Shown here piece by piece: positions 1-8,976 of a DNA stretch of 64,000 nt; position 1 is the stretch's first letter, and each line of letters opens with the position of its first letter. The position numbers and the translations under genes are program-made. Where the stretch lies: positions 62,001 to 126,000 of the forward strand of contig NZ_JAOWLC010000006.1 in the NCBI RefSeq assembly GCF_025751535.1, in the 5' to 3' direction. The notes below the pieces were generated by a model. The model did not search any database. It saw nothing but the letters and a program-made list of their open reading frames with translations, and had not been told where the DNA came from. This stretch comes from Lentibacter sp. XHP0401. GTDB taxonomy: Bacteria > Pseudomonadota > Alphaproteobacteria > Rhodobacterales > Rhodobacteraceae.

Positions 1-620
1 TGATCCTGCGTGAAGTTGGTAAACCCCGCCGCCGCAAGGTGCACCCCGTCAAGGCGGCATTGTGCAAGCCCGTGCGAAGAGGCTTCCATCGCGGCGTGGG
101 TGATGCCCGCATCATAGGCCTGTTTCAGCGTGCGGTGTAGCGTGATAGGCTCAGGCGTTGTGTGCGCCAAAGGCGCGCTCCAGTCGCCCTCAACGCCGGT
201 TGTGCCGAGGTTGACGGCAGGCAAACCAAGCTCCTGCCAGATCATCCGCGCAAAACTGGAAACACTGGTCTTGCCGTTGGTCCCCGTCACCGCAATCATA
301 ACTTCAGGCTGCGCCTCAAACCAGAGCGCCGCCGTATACGCCAGAACCTGCCGTGGGTTTTCGCTCACAACCAAAGCCGCATCAGAGGCCTTAAGCTCAT
401 CGCGCGCAATCGCTGCACCCTCTGGGTCTGTCAGAACCGCGCCGGCGCCCATCCGCAAGGCATACTGGATAAACTCACCGCCATGAACCTTGGTTCCGGG
501 AAGGGCGGCAAACAGAAAGCCGTCTTTCACCTCGCGGCTGTCAACAGCAAGTCCGCTGATGCTGACATCGCCTCCACTGGTCGCCGTCAGCCCCAGTTCG
601 CTCAGTTTTTTATGCCCCAC
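1..620 (-). CDS. murE: UDP-N-acetylmuramoyl-tripeptide synthetase MurE (partial, N-terminal part)
   Basis: MurE adds meso-diaminopimelate to UDP-MurNAc-L-Ala-D-Glu in the cytoplasmic stage of peptidoglycan synthesis. About 206 codons are present; the gene runs off the window start, so the central and C-terminal ligase domains are missing. The visible part reads GHKKLSELGL at the start, has the SGLAVDSREV segment typical of the Mur N-terminal domain, and the ATP-binding loop GTNGKT near residue 112, followed by the NLGTTG and TTPEP stretches of MurE. I chose the GTG at 620 because it places KKLSELGL at the N terminus; no ATG lies nearby. It follows ftsI by about 16 bp and so belongs to the dcw operon. 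Confidence 0.93.
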   Translation of the reverse strand, partial: MGHKKLSELGLTATSGGDVSISGLAVDSREVKDGFLFAALPGTKVHGGEFIQYALRMGAGAVLTDPEGAAIARDELKASDAALVVSENPRQVLAYTAALWFEAQPEVMIAVTGTNGKTSVSSFARMIWQELGLPAVNLGTTGVEGDWSAPLAHTTPEPITLHRTLKQAYDAGITHAAMEASSHGLAQCRLDGVHLAAAGFTNFTQD

Positions 621-636
621 CGCCGCCTCTTATCCG

Positions 637-2418
637 TTAATTCGATGTGAGCGTTATACCAGCCAATTCACCCTGTTCAACTTCTGGTCTTAGCCCGAGC
701 AACGGCGCAATACGATTAATGAACTCCGCCGCCACAGGAACAGCCGTCCAGCCCGCGCTGCGACGGTTCTCGCCCATCGAGTACACCTCGGGCTCATCCA
801 GCGTGACAATCAAAACATACCGCGGATTGTCTGCCGGAAAAATGCTCGCAAATGTGGCGATAACCTTATCGTCATAATACCCGCCACGCGCCTTCGGCTT
901 GTCAGCTGTGCCGGTCTTGCCACCCACAGCATAGCCCGCCACATCCCCGAAACTGGCCGTGCCATCCGTGACAACCTTGCGCAGCAAGCCGTTCATCTCG
1001 AAAGCCACCTGAGGTGACACCACCTGCGCACCATAATTCGGCCCGCTCTGCTTGATCAGAGTTGGCGTAATCTTGCGCCCGCCATTGGCGATGGTCGCAA
1101 AGGCCGCCGCAAGGTGCATCGGCGTCGCGGACAGGCCGTGGCCATAAGAAATTGTCATGGTCGAAATTTCCGACCAGTTTTTCGGAATAAGCGGCTGACC
1201 GCCCCCTGCCTCGGGCATTTCAACTGCCGTGGGCTCCAGCATCCCGAGGCTTTCGAGAAACTCTCTCTGACGCTTCGCCCCGATCATCTGCGCAATCCGC
1301 GCTGTCCCGATGTTGGAGCTCTTCGTCAGAACCGTTTCCACGTCCAGCTCTTTGCCGTAGTTGTGAAAATCCCGAATGCGGTATTTGCCCCAAACCAGCG
1401 GCCCGCGTGTGTCGATCATGGTGCTCGGGCTCACCAGACCCAGTTCATAAGCCTGCGCAATGGTAAAGACCTTGAAAGTCGAACCAAGTTCATACACTCC
1501 CTGAAGCGCGCGGTTAAAGAGCGGGCTGTCGTCAGGGTCGCCCTCAACAGGCGGCAAGGGGCGGTCGTTCGGGTCAAAATCGGGCAGGCTCACAACCGAG
1601 ATCACCTCGCCAGTGTGCACATCCATCAGGATGCTCGCAGCCCCTTTCGCGCCCATCAGCCGCATCCCGCCATACATCACCCGCTCGGCAGCCGTTTGCA
1701 CTGTCAGGTCAAGCGAAAGCTGCAAGGGGCGCGCGCCATTGCTCGGATCGCGCAGATATTCGTCAAACTGCTTTTCAACACCAGCCATGCCGATCACTTC
1801 CGCCGCATGCACGCCCTCACGGCCAAAACTTGTTCCACCCATCACATGGGCAGCCAACTTGCCATTGGGATAAAGACGCGCCTCGCGCGGACCAAAAAGC
1901 AACCCGGGCGAACCGATATCATGCACAAGCTGAAGCTGCTCGGGGCTGATTTTCTTTTTCACCCAGACAAATTTGCGCTTGCCGGTAAAATCCTTAACCA
2001 GCCGTTCTTCATTGAGATCAGGGAAAATCTTCACAAGTTCTTTCGCCGCCCTGACAGGCTCGATCATTTCCTGAGGCTGCGCATAGAGTGAATGGGTTTC
2101 AATGTTCGTGGCCAGAACACGGCCGCGTCGGTCCACAATATCGGCCCGCTGCGCCAGAATATCGAGGCCCGTGCTTTGCGCACGGATTTCTGTCGGTTCC
2201 GACCCTGCCAAAAGCCCCATACGCGCGCCGATCACGGCAAATGCGCAAAAGAACATAATCCCGAGCACAACAAGGCGCCCCTCGCCGACCGAGCGCAACT
2301 CGTTCTGGATCGCCTCATGGCGCACCGTGGTGTTACGCTTCTCGATCGCGTCAGGATCATTGCCTTTTTTGCGTGCATCCAGAATGGCAGCCAGAGGTCT
2401 GAGAGGAATACGTGTCAT
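637..2418 (-). CDS. ftsI: Peptidoglycan D,D-transpeptidase FtsI (PBP3)
   Basis: FtsI cross-links septal peptidoglycan and is recruited to the divisome together with FtsW and FtsL. The 593-residue protein has a short cytoplasmic N terminus, one membrane span near residues 51-70, a PBP dimerisation domain and a C-terminal transpeptidase domain. All three catalytic motifs are visible: STFK (313-316, acylated serine), SSN (367-369) and KTG (501-503). The start overlaps the end of ftsL by 4 bp, which indicates translational coupling inside the dcw operon. The length is usual for the family and nothing is missing. Confidence 0.97.
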   Translation of the reverse strand: MTRIPLRPLAAILDARKKGNDPDAIEKRNTTVRHEAIQNELRSVGEGRLVVLGIMFFCAFAVIGARMGLLAGSEPTEIRAQSTGLDILAQRADIVDRRGRVLATNIETHSLYAQPQEMIEPVRAAKELVKIFPDLNEERLVKDFTGKRKFVWVKKKISPEQLQLVHDIGSPGLLFGPREARLYPNGKLAAHVMGGTSFGREGVHAAEVIGMAGVEKQFDEYLRDPSNGARPLQLSLDLTVQTAAERVMYGGMRLMGAKGAASILMDVHTGEVISVVSLPDFDPNDRPLPPVEGDPDDSPLFNRALQGVYELGSTFKVFTIAQAYELGLVSPSTMIDTRGPLVWGKYRIRDFHNYGKELDVETVLTKSSNIGTARIAQMIGAKRQREFLESLGMLEPTAVEMPEAGGGQPLIPKNWSEISTMTISYGHGLSATPMHLAAAFATIANGGRKITPTLIKQSGPNYGAQVVSPQVAFEMNGLLRKVVTDGTASFGDVAGYAVGGKTGTADKPKARGGYYDDKVIATFASIFPADNPRYVLIVTLDEPEVYSMGENRRSAGWTAVPVAAEFINRIAPLLGLRPEVEQGELAGITLTSN

Positions 2419-2792
2419 TGGTCTGCCCCGTTCTGCTCGATCCCGTCACTCGAAACTTCAACCGAGCCGTCAAGATCAAACTCAAGCTCCAGCTCGTCTT
2501 CCACAGTGACAGGGTAATTCACTTCATCAATCGCGCCGAAATGCTCAGGCGAGAGCGGCAAAAGCCCGATTTTCTCAAAGTTCAACTCGGCCAGCTCATG
2601 CAGCCGGTCGGGGCGGTTCTGATAGGCCCATTCCGCCCGCAAAATTGCCAGCCGTGCACGTGCCTCACCGATTTCGCCCTGTAATTTCCTGGAGTTGCCG
2701 TAGGCTTCCTGCGTCTGGTAATTTTCGTGGTAAGCCCAGAACGCGCTGCCAATCACACAGATTGCCGTCAGCAAATAAACGATGGTTCTCAT
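2415..2792 (-). CDS. ftsL: Cell division protein FtsL
   Basis: This 125-residue bitopic protein has a single N-terminal membrane span (about residues 4-20) followed by an alpha-helical, charged periplasmic segment with the heptad character of FtsL, and an acidic tail. FtsL forms the FtsQLB complex that activates septal peptidoglycan synthesis by FtsWI. FtsL proteins are poorly conserved in sequence, so the call relies mainly on topology, size and position exactly between rsmH and ftsI, which is where ftsL sits in the dcw cluster. It overlaps both neighbours by 4 bp. Confidence 0.88.
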   Translation of the reverse strand: MRTIVYLLTAICVIGSAFWAYHENYQTQEAYGNSRKLQGEIGEARARLAILRAEWAYQNRPDRLHELAELNFEKIGLLPLSPEHFGAIDEVNYPVTVEDELELEFDLDGSVEVSSDGIEQNGADQ

Positions 2793-3775
2793 AGGACCCC
2801 CTCTCCCAGTTGCGGCGCGCCGATAGCTCTTGCACTCACAGCGCGCGCGTCAGCCTCGGTGCGGCGCGCAAGGCGCAAAAGCGCGCTGCGGCTGCGCGGG
2901 TTCTGCTCAAGCTCTTCTGCGTTCGGCCCGATGGCCTTCTTGTTGATCAACTTGAATGTCGCAGGTTCGGGCGTCTGCTCGGGCGCATAACGGCTGCCGC
3001 CGCCGGCCTCGCCCGCCCGTTCGCGCATGAAGCGCTTCACAACACGGTCTTCGAGCGAATGAAACGAAACAACAGCCAGAATGCCGCCGGGTTTCAGCGC
3101 GCGTTCTGCCGCCTCAAGCCCTGCCACCAGCTCACCAAACTCGTTGTTCACCGCAATCCGTATCGCCTGAAAGCTGCGTGTCGCAGGGTGGCTCTGGCCG
3201 GGTTTGGGCCGCGGCATCACGCTCTGGATAATCTCGGCCAGATGGCCCGTGGTTTCAATCGGCGCCACCGTGCGCGCCTTGACAATCGCCTTAGCAATCC
3301 GTCGGCTTGCGCGGTCTTCTCCGAAAAGGTAAATAATATCAGCAATTTGGGCCTCTTCGAGCTCGTTCACAAGCTCCTTGGCCGAGCGCCCTTGCTGGCT
3401 CATTCTCATGTCGAGCGGCCCGTCCCCCTGAAAGGAAAACCCGCGCTCGCGCAGATCAAGCTGCATCGAACTCACGCCCAAATCAAGCACAACACCGTCC
3501 ACGCCCGTGGCCACGGTATCAAGCTTGGAAAATTCGGTCTGGTGAAGCTCGACACGGTCGCCATAAGGCGCGGCCCAGCCTTTCGCCAACTCATGCGCCA
3601 GCGGGTCACGGTCAATCCCGATCAGCTTGTCGGCACCCGCTTCAAGCAAGCCCTGCGCATAGCCGCCTGCGCCCAGCGTTCCATCAACCCACACGCCACT
3701 TACCGGCGCGACATGGTCAAGAATAGCCGTGAGCAAAACCGGAATATGCCTGCGGTCTGGTGTGGCATGTTCCAT
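2789..3775 (-). CDS. rsmH: 16S rRNA (cytosine(1402)-N(4))-methyltransferase RsmH (MraW)
   Basis: RsmH uses S-adenosylmethionine to methylate N4 of C1402 in the 16S rRNA decoding centre. The 328-residue protein begins with the family N terminus HIPVLL, has the SAM-binding segment [10 protein letters not shown] near residues 31-40, the IGIDRDPLA acidic-loop motif, and the characteristic [15 protein letters not shown] stretch near the C terminus. It lies 6 bp after mraZ and overlaps ftsL by 4 bp, as usual for the second gene of the dcw operon. Confidence 0.97.
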   Translation of the reverse strand: MEHATPDRRHIPVLLTAILDHVAPVSGVWVDGTLGAGGYAQGLLEAGADKLIGIDRDPLAHELAKGWAAPYGDRVELHQTEFSKLDTVATGVDGVVLDLGVSSMQLDLRERGFSFQGDGPLDMRMSQQGRSAKELVNELEEAQIADIIYLFGEDRASRRIAKAIVKARTVAPIETTGHLAEIIQSVMPRPKPGQSHPATRSFQAIRIAVNNEFGELVAGLEAAERALKPGGILAVVSFHSLEDRVVKRFMRERAGEAGGGSRYAPEQTPEPATFKLINKKAIGPNAEELEQNPRSRSALLRLARRTEADARAVSARAIGAPQLGEGVL

Positions 3776-3781
3776 CTCGCG

Positions 3782-4288
3782 CTATTCCCCGCTCACAGCC
3801 TTATCAAGGTAAATCAATGGGTCGAAATCTTCAGGAAGGTCATCAAGCCACTCTTCGGTCTTGGCGAGCTCTTCTTTTTCATAGGTCTCGGGATTCCAGA
3901 TCTGGAAAGTGTCTCCCGCCGCAATGAAGAAGGCTTCATTCGTAAGGCCGATCTTGTCCCGCAGCTTTTGCGGCAGAACCAGACGGCCCGTCTCGTCCAC
4001 AGTCGTCGGCAATGATTGCCCTTGATAGAGCCGTTGCAAAACTTTGCGCTCTGTCGAGCCGCGCGGCAATTTAGCAATCTTGTCATCAACCTCGTTGATG
4101 GCCTGCACAGTATAACAATCAAGAAAATTTCTACGGTGGTCGCCATAGACAATCACAAGCTCGGGCGTGTCACCTTCGCGCCAGTCGGGGTCAGAGGCTT
4201 CCAGAACACGCCGAAAAGAGGCCGGAATTGACACCCGCCCCTTAGCATCCACCTTATGGTGGCTTTCGCCGCGAAATCTACGAACCAC
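3782..4288 (-). CDS. mraZ: Transcriptional regulator MraZ
   Basis: MraZ is the DNA-binding autoregulator at the head of the dcw cluster. The 168-residue protein shows two SpoVT/AbrB-like half-domains, each with the loop signature: DAKGRVSIPASFR near residue 15 and DETGRLVLPQKLR near residue 100. The start is a GTG at 4288 reading VVRRFRGE; the N terminus is the one expected for the family. The region upstream contains candidate MraZ-binding TGGG repeats (see 4739-4752 and 4872-4908), consistent with autoregulation through an unusually long leader. Confidence 0.96.
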   Translation of the reverse strand: MVRRFRGESHHKVDAKGRVSIPASFRRVLEASDPDWREGDTPELVIVYGDHRRNFLDCYTVQAINEVDDKIAKLPRGSTERKVLQRLYQGQSLPTTVDETGRLVLPQKLRDKIGLTNEAFFIAAGDTFQIWNPETYEKEELAKTEEWLDDLPEDFDPLIYLDKAVSGE

Positions 4289-4340
4289 TCTGGGCCGCCT
4301 CTCTATAGTTCCCCAAAAAATCTTGTTTTAGATGAGGAAA

Positions 4341-4374
4341 CGGCGGTTGATCTGCTGCCACTGATCAACCGCCG
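4341..4374 (-). promoter_or_regulatory. Stem-loop in the mraZ leader
   Basis: The arms CGGCGGTTGATC (4341-4352) and GATCAACCGCCG (4363-4374) are perfectly complementary over 12 bp with a 10-nt loop. On the mRNA (minus) strand the hairpin ends about 52 nt before the mraZ GTG and is followed by only three T residues, so it is not a clean terminator. A role in attenuation, mRNA stability or DNA binding is possible; the structure is seen directly, the role is inference. Confidence 0.55.
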
Positions 4375-4738
4375 CCCTCGTCCCGCTTTGCGGGATTGTC
4401 CAGCTGCGCGCGCCACCTGGGGGGGATGTCTGCTCGCCCGCGCGCCGGATCTCTTGTTCTGATGAAGCGGGTGCCTGTATGAAACCTGACTTAGGGAGTT
4501 TTGTTTCGGGGTCTTTTTGATCGCCCCTTTGTTTCCCAACCTCATCTCGTGAAACATGGATGCCATGGGAATTCATGGTAATCAATAGTTTTTTGAGGAC
4601 CGAAGCCACATTATCTAGTCCAAACAGCCGATCAGAACTAGATGTAGTAGGGTTTTCACCTCAAGAATACACCAACTGTAGCGATAAACTGCGAAGTTTA
4701 TACTATATATGGTGACGCTCGCCCCCTCTAAGGCGTGA

Positions 4739-4752
4739 CCCATAAAATCCCA
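4739..4752 (-). promoter_or_regulatory. Candidate MraZ box pair (promoter-proximal)
   Basis: On the minus strand two TGGG elements start exactly 10 bp apart (TGGGATTTTATGGGTC). MraZ is known to bind direct TGGGN repeats spaced by 5 nt upstream of its own operon. This pair lies just upstream of the A/T-rich segment TATATAGTATA that is a plausible -10 region. Two repeats are fewer than the three or four usually described, so the call is tentative on its own. Confidence 0.45.
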
Positions 4753-4871
4753 CTTTTTTTGAGAAATCGCGAAGTAACTGCTCAAACCACTGCGCTGCCT
4801 GGTCAGAAATACGCTAAATCACTCGAATCAAACCGTTGATTCGGCGAAATGCTCCCTGAATCAAAAGGGAC

Positions 4872-4908
4872 GCCCATGATTTCCCATGGCACATCCCATC
4901 AATTCCCA
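4872..4908 (-). promoter_or_regulatory. Candidate MraZ box array (four TGGG repeats)
   Basis: Reading the minus strand, four TGGG elements occur in a row, with complements CCCA at 4905-4908, 4895-4898, 4883-4886 and 4873-4876. The steps are 10, 12 and 10 bp, close to one helical turn, which is the layout of known MraZ operators (TGGGN separated by 5 nt). The array lies about 585 bp upstream of mraZ and immediately after the mrp stop codon, so it could control a distal dcw promoter. Confidence 0.6.
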
Positions 4909-4921
4909 CAGAGTGTTCGGC

Positions 4922-5977
4922 TCAGATCAGTTTTTGGGCCAAATCCGCATAAATCGCCGCCGCAGCACTCTCGCCCGCGGCCACAGGCTGCCCTGCATCC
5001 CCGCCAAGCCGCGTATCAAGATCAATCGGAAGCTGCGCCAGAAGTGGCGCTCCAAGGCGCTCGGCCTCAAGCCCGACACCACCGTGCCCAAAGAGATGCG
5101 CCTCATGTCCGCACTTGGGACATATATAGAGAGACATGTTCTCGATAAGCCCGATCACCGGCACCTTAAGCTTCTCGAACATATCAATCGCCTTACGCGC
5201 ATCAATCAGCGCCACATCCTGCGGGGTCGAGACAATAACCGCCCCGTCCAGCACTTTCTGCTGGCCCAAAGTGAGCTGCACATCTCCCGTTCCGGGCGGC
5301 AGATCAATCACCAAGACATCCAGCTCCCCCCAATCCACCTCGCCGAGCATCTGTTGCACCGCACCCATAAGCATCGGCCCGCGCCAGACAACGGCCTGTT
5401 TTTCGTCCACCATCAGGCCTAGCGACATCATTTTAAGGCCATGCGCTTCAGGCGGCACAATCAACCCGTCAGGCGATTGTCCGGGGCGTGCACTCACGCC
5501 CATCATCCGCGGCTGGCTCGGCCCGTAAAAGTCCGCATCCAACAAGCCGACTTTCTGCCCCGCGCGGGCCAGCGCCACAGCAAGGTTCACACTCACGGTT
5601 GATTTGCCCACACCGCCCTTGCCTGAACCAACAGCAATAATGCGCTTTACCCCTTTGGGGCGGATGTCCTTGCGCTTGGGGTCAGGATGCCCGCCAATGC
5701 TCAGCTTCGGCGGCGCTTTGGGCGCGGCCTGCGCCCCATGGGCCGTCAACACCGCAGACGCACTCTCAACCCCGTCAAGTTTTTCAACCAGTTCAACCGC
5801 CGCCTTGCGGATAGGCTCCATCTTGGCCGCATCCTCAGGGCTTGCAGCCTCAATCACAAAACGCACAGCCCCGCCGTCAACCGTCACAGCGCGCACCATA
5901 TCTGCCTGCGCAAGGCCGCGCCCGTCAGGAAGCAGCAAACGGTCAAGTTCTGCCAGTATCTGTTCTTTCGTCGCCAT
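4922..5977 (-). CDS. mrp: Iron-sulfur cluster carrier protein Mrp/ApbC (P-loop ATPase)
   Basis: Mrp/ApbC is a cytoplasmic Fe-S cluster carrier of the MinD/ParA-like ATPase class. The 351-residue protein has an N-terminal MIP18/DUF59-like domain (about 1-85), then the deviant Walker A motif SGKGGVGKST near residue 118, the DADFYGPSQP segment, and near the C terminus the CPKCG motif whose two cysteines bind the cluster at the dimer interface. It is transcribed alone on the minus strand. The candidate MraZ array follows its stop codon. Confidence 0.95.
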   Translation of the reverse strand: MATKEQILAELDRLLLPDGRGLAQADMVRAVTVDGGAVRFVIEAASPEDAAKMEPIRKAAVELVEKLDGVESASAVLTAHGAQAAPKAPPKLSIGGHPDPKRKDIRPKGVKRIIAVGSGKGGVGKSTVSVNLAVALARAGQKVGLLDADFYGPSQPRMMGVSARPGQSPDGLIVPPEAHGLKMMSLGLMVDEKQAVVWRGPMLMGAVQQMLGEVDWGELDVLVIDLPPGTGDVQLTLGQQKVLDGAVIVSTPQDVALIDARKAIDMFEKLKVPVIGLIENMSLYICPKCGHEAHLFGHGGVGLEAERLGAPLLAQLPIDLDTRLGGDAGQPVAAGESAAAAIYADLAQKLI

Positions 5978-6176
5978 GGTCGCGCTCCTTATTATCTTAT
6001 GCGCATAGGTGCGCCTCCTGCGTCAAATTACAACCCGAAAGGTCGATTGACGTTCACGTAAGGACGTATGCAAATGCTGCATAGCGGCATTGCCAAACTA
6101 GCCCTTTTCGCAGTTGCAGCATCCCCCTATATCCCCGTCAACAGATACACAAACACGCACATGATTGAGTAAAACA

Positions 6177-6404
6177 ATGAACCACGTAGTAGCAACAACA
6201 TCGAACGCCTTCAGCGAAGCCATCGCGGAAGTCATCGGCAGCGGCATCCGCCTTGTTTCAAACGCAGCAGAATCTTTTGCGATGCACCGCCAATACCGCA
6301 AAACAGTTTCCGAGCTGTCAGCCCTTACAGGTCGCGAACTTGCCGACCTTGGCCTTGATGCCTCAAACGTGCACGCAGCTGCATACGAAGCCGTCTACGG
6401 CTAA
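6177..6404 (+). CDS. DUF1127 domain small protein
   Basis: This 75-residue protein ends with the DUF1127 (YjiS-like) signature: a basic YRKTVSELSALTGRELADLGL stretch and a conserved short tail. Small arginine-rich DUF1127 proteins are abundant in alphaproteobacteria, and in some species have been tied to RNA turnover or phosphate and stress responses; the role here is not known. An in-frame TTG at 6165 would add MSKT; I prefer the ATG at 6177, although neither start has a strong ribosome binding site. Two tandem hairpins follow the gene. Confidence 0.85.
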   Translation: MNHVVATTSNAFSEAIAEVIGSGIRLVSNAAESFAMHRQYRKTVSELSALTGRELADLGLDASNVHAAAYEAVYG

Positions 6405-6417
6405 ACAAACACCCGGT

Positions 6418-6488
6418 TTGTGCCGGTTCTCCTCCCTTTTCCGGCACAAGAATGCGCGGCGGGCCCCTCCTCCCTTAAGGCCCGCCGC
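6418..6488 (+). terminator. Tandem hairpins, bidirectional terminator between DUF1127 gene and uvrD
   Basis: The first hairpin pairs TTGTGCCGG (6418-6426) with CCGGCACAA (6441-6449). The second pairs GCGGCGGGCC (6456-6465) with GGCCCGCCGC (6479-6488) and is followed on the plus strand by CTTCATTTCT. The two flanking genes converge here, so the structure can end both transcripts. The T-tract is weak. Confidence 0.65.
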
Positions 6489-6514
6489 CTTCATTTCTCC
6501 CCTCCCCGAAAAAA

Positions 6515-8839
6515 TCAGAACGGTATCGTGTCGGCATCCGCCGCACTCACGATAAAACGCGCAACAACTTTCTTTGTGCCCGCCTTGTCAAAGGCAATCG
6601 ACAGTTTGTCACCTTCTACAGCCGTGACATCTCCGTAGCCGAACTTCTGGTGAAACACCCTTTCCCCCACAGAAAATGACGAAACCGCAACAGCCTCGAT
6701 CACGATGTTACGGCTCTCTTGCGCCTGCCCGCTCGGGCGCTGTGCTGTGCGCGCCTGCATCCGTTTCCAGCCGGGCGAGTTGTAAACATCCGCATCCGAA
6801 ACAGCCTGATCAAGCCGCGAGCGCCCTCCCGTTTGCGCTGCGCCATATCCGCCGCCATAGAGCCCCGGCGGGGTCAGCACTTCCACATGCGCTTCAGGCA
6901 GCTCGTCAATAAATCGGCTCGGCATCTGGCTCTGCCATTGGCCATACACACGGCGGTTGCCCGCAAACGAAATGGTGCAAAGCTCCTCGGCCCGCGTGAT
7001 GCCCACATAGGCCAGCCGCCGCTCTTCCTCGAGGCCCTTCTGCCCGCTCTCGTCCATCGAGCGCTGCGAGGGGAAAAGCCCGTCTTCCCAACCGGGCAAA
7101 AACACAGCCGGAAACTCAAGCCCCTTCGCGGCATGCAGCGTCATGATCGAGATTTTCTCGTCCGCATCGTCCTTGTCATTGTCCATGATCAAGCCGACAT
7201 GTTCCAGAAACCCTTGCAGGTTCTCGAACTGCTCCAGCGCTTTCACAAGCTCCTTGAGGTTTTCAAGCCGCCCCGGTGCTTCGGGTGATTTGTCGTTCTG
7301 CCACATCCCGGTGTAGCCGCTTTCATCAAGGATAATCTCGGCCAGTTCGACATGGGTTACCTCAGGGCTCGCCTCAAGCCGCTGCCAGCGCCTTAAGTTG
7401 TCCAAAAAGCGCTGCAATTCCACCGCGCCCTTGCCGCCCAGTCCTTTGGCATCCAGAAGCATCTGCGCACCCTCATGCAGCGGCAAAAACTGGCTGCGCG
7501 CTTCCACCTGTATTTTCTGCTGCGCCTTGTCGCCCAACCCGCGCTTGGGGGTGTTCACCACCCGCTCAAAGGCAAGGTCATCCTCAGGGCTCACCACAAG
7601 GCGAAAGTAAGCCATCGCATCACGAATCTCCATCCGCTCGTAAAACCGCGGCCCGCCGATCACCCGATATGGCATCCCGATGGTCAGAAAGCGGTCCTCG
7701 AACGCGCGCATCTGGTGGCTCGCGCGCACAAGGATCGCCATGGAATTCAGCGAAATAGGCCGCATCCCGCGCGTGCCCCGCTGCAAGGCCTCTGCCTCCT
7801 CGCCAATCCAGCGTGCCTCTTCCTCGCCGTCCCAATGGCCGATCAGGCGCACCATCTCGCCGTCCTCTGCCTCGGTCCATAGCTCCTTGCCAAGCCGCTT
7901 CTCATTGCCCGAAATAACACCCGCCGCCGCAGCCAGAATATGCGGCGTGCTGCGGTAGTTCTGCTCCAAGCGGATCACTGCCGCACCGGGAAAATCCTTC
8001 TCAAAGCGCAGAATGTTGCCAACTTCGGCCCCGCGCCAGCCGTAGATCGACTGGTCGTCATCGCCCACACAACAGATGTTCTTATGCCCACCCGCCAGCA
8101 AACGCAGCCACAAATACTGCGCCACGTTCGTGTCCTGATACTCGTCCACCAGCACATATTTGAACCAGCGCTGATACTGCGCCAAAATATCCTCATGCTG
8201 CTGGAAGATCGTCACCACATGCAAAAGCAAATCACCGAAATCAACCGCATTCAGCTCCTTGAGCCGCGTCTGGTATTGCGCATAAAGCTGTGGCCCCAGC
8301 CCGTCATAGGCACTGCCTTCCGCCGCAGGCAGGTTCTCGGGAAGCCAGGCGCGGTTCTTCCAGTTGTCGATAATCCCCGCCAACATCCGCGCAGGCCAGC
8401 GCTTGTCATCCACATCCGCCGCCTGTACCAACTGCTTGAGCAAACGCAACTGGTCATCCGTATCCAGAATGGTGAAATTGCTCTTCAGCCCCACAAGCTC
8501 CGCATGGCGTCTGAGCAACTTCACGCAAATAGAGTGAAACGTCCCAAGCCATGGCATCCCCTCGACAGACTGCCCCAGCAACCGCGCCACCCGCTCTTTC
8601 ATCTCCCGCGCGGCCTTATTGGTGAATGTCACCGCCAATATCTCGTTTGGCTGCGCGCGCCCGGTATTGAGCAAATGCACAATCCGCGTGGTCAAAGCCT
8701 TGGTCTTGCCCGTGCCGGCTCCCGCGAGCATAAGCACCGGCCCGTCCAGCGTCTCAACCGCCGCACGCTGTTCCGCATTCAACTCGTCCAGATAGGGCGC
8801 GCCCCGCGCCATGAGGGCTTTTTCCGATAGAGAAACCAC
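6515..8839 (-). CDS. uvrD: ATP-dependent 3'-5' DNA helicase UvrD/PcrA
   Basis: UvrD/PcrA is the superfamily 1 helicase of nucleotide excision and mismatch repair, and removes RecA filaments. The 774-residue protein shows the ordered motifs: Q-motif LNAEQRAAV, Walker A GAGTGKT, motif Ia TFTNKAAREMKERV, Walker B VDEYQDTN, motif III GDDDQSIYGWRGA, motif IV RLEQNYRST, motif V TLHAAKGLEF and motif VI VGITRAEE. The C terminus has the Tudor-like FGYGDVTAV segment that binds RNA polymerase in PcrA. It is a single-gene unit on the minus strand. Confidence 0.96.
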   Translation of the reverse strand: MVSLSEKALMARGAPYLDELNAEQRAAVETLDGPVLMLAGAGTGKTKALTTRIVHLLNTGRAQPNEILAVTFTNKAAREMKERVARLLGQSVEGMPWLGTFHSICVKLLRRHAELVGLKSNFTILDTDDQLRLLKQLVQAADVDDKRWPARMLAGIIDNWKNRAWLPENLPAAEGSAYDGLGPQLYAQYQTRLKELNAVDFGDLLLHVVTIFQQHEDILAQYQRWFKYVLVDEYQDTNVAQYLWLRLLAGGHKNICCVGDDDQSIYGWRGAEVGNILRFEKDFPGAAVIRLEQNYRSTPHILAAAAGVISGNEKRLGKELWTEAEDGEMVRLIGHWDGEEEARWIGEEAEALQRGTRGMRPISLNSMAILVRASHQMRAFEDRFLTIGMPYRVIGGPRFYERMEIRDAMAYFRLVVSPEDDLAFERVVNTPKRGLGDKAQQKIQVEARSQFLPLHEGAQMLLDAKGLGGKGAVELQRFLDNLRRWQRLEASPEVTHVELAEIILDESGYTGMWQNDKSPEAPGRLENLKELVKALEQFENLQGFLEHVGLIMDNDKDDADEKISIMTLHAAKGLEFPAVFLPGWEDGLFPSQRSMDESGQKGLEEERRLAYVGITRAEELCTISFAGNRRVYGQWQSQMPSRFIDELPEAHVEVLTPPGLYGGGYGAAQTGGRSRLDQAVSDADVYNSPGWKRMQARTAQRPSGQAQESRNIVIEAVAVSSFSVGERVFHQKFGYGDVTAVEGDKLSIAFDKAGTKKVVARFIVSAADADTIPF

Positions 8840-8976
8840 GTTTTATCACTTCTTTTCCGCTCAATTCAGCTCCGATACCTAAAGATTTTCCAGCCCAAGT
8901 CAAAGCAATGTTCGCCTTGTGTTCCACCCATCCCCGCAAATCAGTCTTTTTTTTTGCCATAAATATCCCGGGGAGC

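Larger units (their letters stand above)
4289..4921 (-). other. Long untranslated leader or promoter region of the dcw operon
   Basis: This stretch of about 630 bp separates mraZ from mrp, both on the minus strand, and holds no gene I can support. It contains two groups of TGGG repeats, a perfect 12-bp inverted repeat at 4341-4374 and a small palindrome (ATAAACT, 4-nt loop, AGTTTAT) at 4684-4701 next to an A/T-rich TATATAGTATA segment on the minus strand that could be a -10 region. If transcription begins near 4700, the mRNA leader would be about 400 nt. An open frame at 4328-4609 (minus) has no ribosome binding site and is not convincing. Confidence 0.55.

Noticed and set aside
4328-4609. 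Minus-strand open frame of 93 codons in the mraZ leader
   Set aside because: GTG start without a ribosome binding site, low-complexity polar composition, and it overlaps the leader hairpin; more likely chance.
4289-4921. RNase P RNA or another structured RNA gene upstream of mraZ
   Set aside because: The conserved RNase P core words (such as GAGGAAAGTCC) are absent on both strands, and the only strong structure is one hairpin.
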